Positions 31,890 to 34,015 of a DNA stretch of 34,015 nt are shown here, one piece after another. Source of the stretch: Nitrospirota bacterium (GTDB lineage: Bacteria; Nitrospirota; Nitrospiria; SBBL01; JAADHI01). Where the stretch lies: assembly GCA_029261155.1 (NCBI GenBank), contig JAJDBW010000078.1, positions 1 to 34,015 of the forward strand, in the 5' to 3' direction. The notes beneath the pieces are model-generated. The model ran no database searches. It saw only the letters and a program-made list of their open reading frames with translations, and was not told where the DNA came from. The translations under genes were made by a program, and so were the position numbers. The stretch's first letter is position 1. Every line of letters begins with the position of its first letter.

Positions 31890-33206
31890 ATGCGGGGCAC
31901 TGGGTGTAAAACTGTAAGCGTTTTTATGATTGCCGTCGGACTCATCGTCTTGAGTACGCCTTGGGTCCTTGCGGCTGGGGCCTCTCAAGAAATGTTTACT
32001 GCGAACAATACCTGGATGTTGGTCGCGACCTTCTTGGTTTTTATTATGCATTTGGGTTTTGCCACCTTGGAATCGGGGCTGTGCCGGGCGAAAAACACCA
32101 ACAATATCCTTTTTAAAAACACGGCGATCGTCGCCATCGGTCTTTTAACCTATGTCTTATGTGGCTTTAATTTTATGTATCCCGGCGATTTTAACGGTTG
32201 GATCGGTTTTGCGGGTATTGGACTGAGTCTGCCTGCGGGCGATGCAGGTCTCATCGGCTACGCCGACGGCGCCTATAGCTATTACACCGATTTTATTTTT
32301 CAGGCCATGTTTGCGGCCACGGCCGCGACCATCGTTTCCGGCGCCGTGGCGGAGCGGGTCCGTTTGGGGAGTTTTCTGATTTTCTCTGCCTTATATGTGG
32401 CGATCGTCTATCCCATTGTCGGCTCTTGGAAATGGGGCGGCGGTTGGCTCGATAAAATGGGTTTTTACGATTTTGCCGGTTCCACTTTAGTCCATAGTGT
32501 CGGTGGTTGGGCGGCCTTGGCCGGCGTCATGCTTTTGGGACCGCGTCTCGGCAAATTTGTCGATGGGAAAGTGAAACCCATCCTACCGCATAACATGCCA
32601 CTTGCGACCATCGGGGTTTTCCTCTTGTGGCTTGGCTGGTTCGGATTTAACGGCGGCTCGGTTTTATCCGCCGACCCTGGTTTGGTATCCTTGGTGTTTG
32701 TAACCACCAGTTTGGCCGCTGCCGCAGGGATTATGGGGGCGATGGTGTGCTCCTGGATGGTTCAGAGCAAACCCGATCTTTCGATGATTTTAAACGGCAG
32801 CCTCGCGGGCCTGGTCGGCATTACCGCCGGGGCCGATACGGTCTCGATAACCGCCTCGATCATCATCGGACTGGTCTCAGGCGTCGTGGTCGTTTTTTCA
32901 GTGATCTTTTTCGATAAGCTCCGGCTTGACGATCCAGTGGGTGCGCTCTCCGTTCACTTGGTGTGCGGCATTTGGGGTACGCTTGCGGTGGGTATTTTTA
33001 GTACCAACCCCGAACACAAACTCTGGGTTCAAGCCCTCGGCGTCGTGGCCTATGGTGTGGCTTGTTTTGCGGCCGCTTTCCTTTTCTTTTTTATTCTCAA
33101 GGCAACTTTGGGTATTCGTGTGAGCGAACAGGAAGAGCGGGAAGGACTCGATCTCCATGAACACGGCGTTGCGGCCTATAACGGTTTTCAGATTAATGCC
33201 CAATGA
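31890..33206 (+). CDS. amtB: Ammonium transporter, Amt/MEP/Rh family
   Basis: A 438-residue inner-membrane ammonium channel. A signal-like hydrophobic start (SVFMIAVGLIVLSTPWVLAAG) is probably cleaved and leaves 11 spans. Diagnostic motifs are FATLESGLCRAKNTNNILFKN, GAVAERVRLGSFL, the twin pore histidines in GSTLVHSVGGWAALAGV and LSVHLVCGIWGTLAVG, and GGSVLSADPG. The frame is open 68 codons further upstream, but GGAGG 4 bases before the ATG at 31890 and the promoter fix this start. No glnK/glnB gene follows, unlike many amt loci; dgkA starts 31 bases later. Confidence 0.93.
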   Translation: MRGTGCKTVSVFMIAVGLIVLSTPWVLAAGASQEMFTANNTWMLVATFLVFIMHLGFATLESGLCRAKNTNNILFKNTAIVAIGLLTYVLCGFNFMYPGDFNGWIGFAGIGLSLPAGDAGLIGYADGAYSYYTDFIFQAMFAATAATIVSGAVAERVRLGSFLIFSALYVAIVYPIVGSWKWGGGWLDKMGFYDFAGSTLVHSVGGWAALAGVMLLGPRLGKFVDGKVKPILPHNMPLATIGVFLLWLGWFGFNGGSVLSADPGLVSLVFVTTSLAAAAGIMGAMVCSWMVQSKPDLSMILNGSLAGLVGITAGADTVSITASIIIGLVSGVVVVFSVIFFDKLRLDDPVGALSVHLVCGIWGTLAVGIFSTNPEHKLWVQALGVVAYGVACFAAAFLFFFILKATLGIRVSEQEEREGLDLHEHGVAAYNGFQINAQ

Positions 33207-33236
33207 CCTTGGCGCAACGCGGTGGGCTGCGCCTAA

Positions 33237-33626
33237 ATGCTCCGGGGACAGGTGAATAAGGAGAAGCATTCGGGAATAGGACATCTCTTTTATGCGACGC
33301 GCTGGTCGCTGGCCGGTTTTCGTGCAGCCTTCCGTGACGAGACCGCTTTTCGCCAGGAGGTCTACCTTTCTATTGTTCTTGTTCCCCTCGCCTTTTGGTT
33401 GGGAAAAAACGCGATCGAATGGGTCTTCCTCGTCGGCAGCCTCGTCTTGGTTTTGATTACGGAACTACTCAATACAGCGGTGGAAGCCGCTGTGGATCGC
33501 ATCGGTGAGGAAGCGCATGCGCTTTCAAAAAAAGCCAAAGATGTCGGATCGGCGGCGGTGATGCTATCGATCCTCAATGCCGTCCTCGTGTGGGCCCTCA
33601 TCGTATTCTGGGGGGCTCGGCCTTGA
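33237..33626 (+). CDS. dgkA: Diacylglycerol kinase, DgkA type
   Basis: A 129-residue membrane kinase that phosphorylates diacylglycerol to phosphatidate, recycling lipid by-products. Family motifs are WSLAGFRAAFRDETAFRQEVYL and the catalytic ITELLNTAVEAAVDRIGEEAHALSKKAKDVGSAAV, with three hydrophobic spans as in E. coli DgkA (122 residues). Undecaprenol is an alternative substrate seen in Gram-positive members. The start is uncertain: the ATG at 33237 lacks a ribosome site, while the GTG at 33252 has GGGGA just upstream. It follows amtB by 30 bases. Confidence 0.92.
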   Translation: MLRGQVNKEKHSGIGHLFYATRWSLAGFRAAFRDETAFRQEVYLSIVLVPLAFWLGKNAIEWVFLVGSLVLVLITELLNTAVEAAVDRIGEEAHALSKKAKDVGSAAVMLSILNAVLVWALIVFWGARP

Positions 33627-33751
33627 ATTCAGGCTTGAGATGATGAGATGCCAGGCCGAATTGTTGGGTCGCTTTCTTGACGGAGAATTTCAAAACCTGT
33701 TATAAGGAGCGCGCTGGATTTATCCCAGTGTAGGTCTTCAGCGTTCGTAGT

Positions 33752-33840
33752 GCCGGAGTGGCGGAATTGGTAGACGCAAGGGACTTAAAATCCCTCGCAC
33801 CGTAAGGCGCGTGCCGGTTCGATTCCGGCCTCCGGCACCA
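33752..33840 (+). tRNA. tRNA-Leu (anticodon UAA)
   Basis: The acceptor stem GCCGGAG (33752-33758) pairs with CTCCGGC (33830-33836), followed by A and an encoded CCA. The anticodon stem AGGGA/TCCCT encloses the loop CTTAAAA, with TAA at 33786-33788. A long variable arm follows, and GGTTCGATTCC is the T-arm. The long variable arm and anticodon mark a leucine tRNA for UUA/UUG. The CCA end is genomically encoded. Confidence 0.97.
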
Positions 33841-33972
33841 GCAAATCAATAGGTACAAACCCAGATTTCCAATTCTCAGTTTCTTCCCGCTATACGTAAC
33901 AAAAGTGATTGATTCCTAGGATTTGTGAGGATCATGATCCATCCTGCTTTTTTCGAAGAAAAAGGAGGAGAA

Positions 33973-34015
33973 ATGATCCAAGCAAACTTAATCGTCAACA
34001 CCCCACCGAGCAATC
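33973..34015 (+). CDS. Start of a gene cut by the window edge
   Basis: AAAGGAGGAG, an excellent ribosome site, precedes an ATG reading MIQANLIVNTPPSN up to the end of the window. A second in-frame ATG lies 39 bases upstream at 33934, so the start is not settled. Fourteen residues are too few to identify a family. Confidence 0.6.
   Translation, partial: MIQANLIVNTPPSN

Noticed and set aside
31686-33206. Longer ammonium transporter start 68 codons upstream
   Set aside because: The extension has no transporter similarity, and a promoter and GGAGG site lie downstream of it.
1-34015. CRISPR arrays, insertion sequences, prophage or conjugation genes
   Set aside because: No regularly spaced repeats, transposase, integrase or relaxase motifs were found on either strand.

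Overview
This looks like bacterial chromosome from a Gram-negative with sulfur, iron-sulfur and membrane housekeeping functions. Supporting signs are proteobacterial-type isc genes, periplasmic parvulin, exported lipoproteins, a multihaem c-type cytochrome, CysZ, DgkA and an AprAB/Sat pair. There is no phage, insertion sequence, CRISPR array or rRNA. I cannot fix the phylum from sequence alone; an anaerobic or microaerophilic lineage near Desulfobacterota or Nitrospirota would fit, but this is inference.

Layout. 1-740: AT-rich edge with a possible gene remnant and a DUF2513-like gene. 743-3602: CysZ-like permease and class I fumarate hydratase (minus strand), divergent from a 94-residue conserved-looking protein. 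3704-5826: exported TPR protein, a 37-residue single-span membrane peptide with its own promoter, and an LPP20-like lipoprotein. 5886-7121: response regulator with a long acidic tail (minus). 7344-11217: Rrf2 regulator, aprA, aprB, sat, a sulfate-activation and APS-reduction cluster with a strong promoter and a dyad at the regulator gene. 11376-11753: PilZ protein. 11939-17549 (minus): complete isc operon iscR-iscS-iscU-iscA-hscB-hscA-fdx-iscX, with a consensus promoter, an IscR type-1-like box, and an intrinsic-terminator-like hairpin inside the first codons of hscB.

17958-20994: periplasmic parvulin, glmM, and a tetrahaem cytochrome overlapping the glmM end. 20995-21697: gene-free stretch with DnaA-box-like sites. 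21698-23882 (minus): lipoprotein metallopeptidase followed by a small lipoprotein. 24483: rpmB. 24879-25970 (minus): Mrp/ApbC Fe-S carrier. 26141-28618 (minus): SLC13-type anion transporter, tandem universal stress protein and a 29-codon gene for a bS22/mS38 (COX24-domain) ribosomal protein homologue. 28863-31676: three-part ACP / fatty acyl-AMP ligase / acyltransferase fusion. 31890-33626: ammonium transporter and diacylglycerol kinase. 33752-33840: tRNA-Leu(UAA). A new gene starts at the right edge.

How the parts fit: sulfate uptake candidates (CysZ, SLC13), Sat and AprAB supply reduced sulfur; the isc operon and Mrp build and deliver Fe-S clusters, which AprB, fumarase and ferredoxin need. 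The acyltransferase fusion and DgkA belong to membrane lipid remodelling. The most notable observations are the tiny bS22-like gene, the terminator inside hscB, the aprA-aprB-sat cluster whose AprA looks unlike classical dissimilatory enzymes, and the ACP-ligase-acyltransferase fusion.
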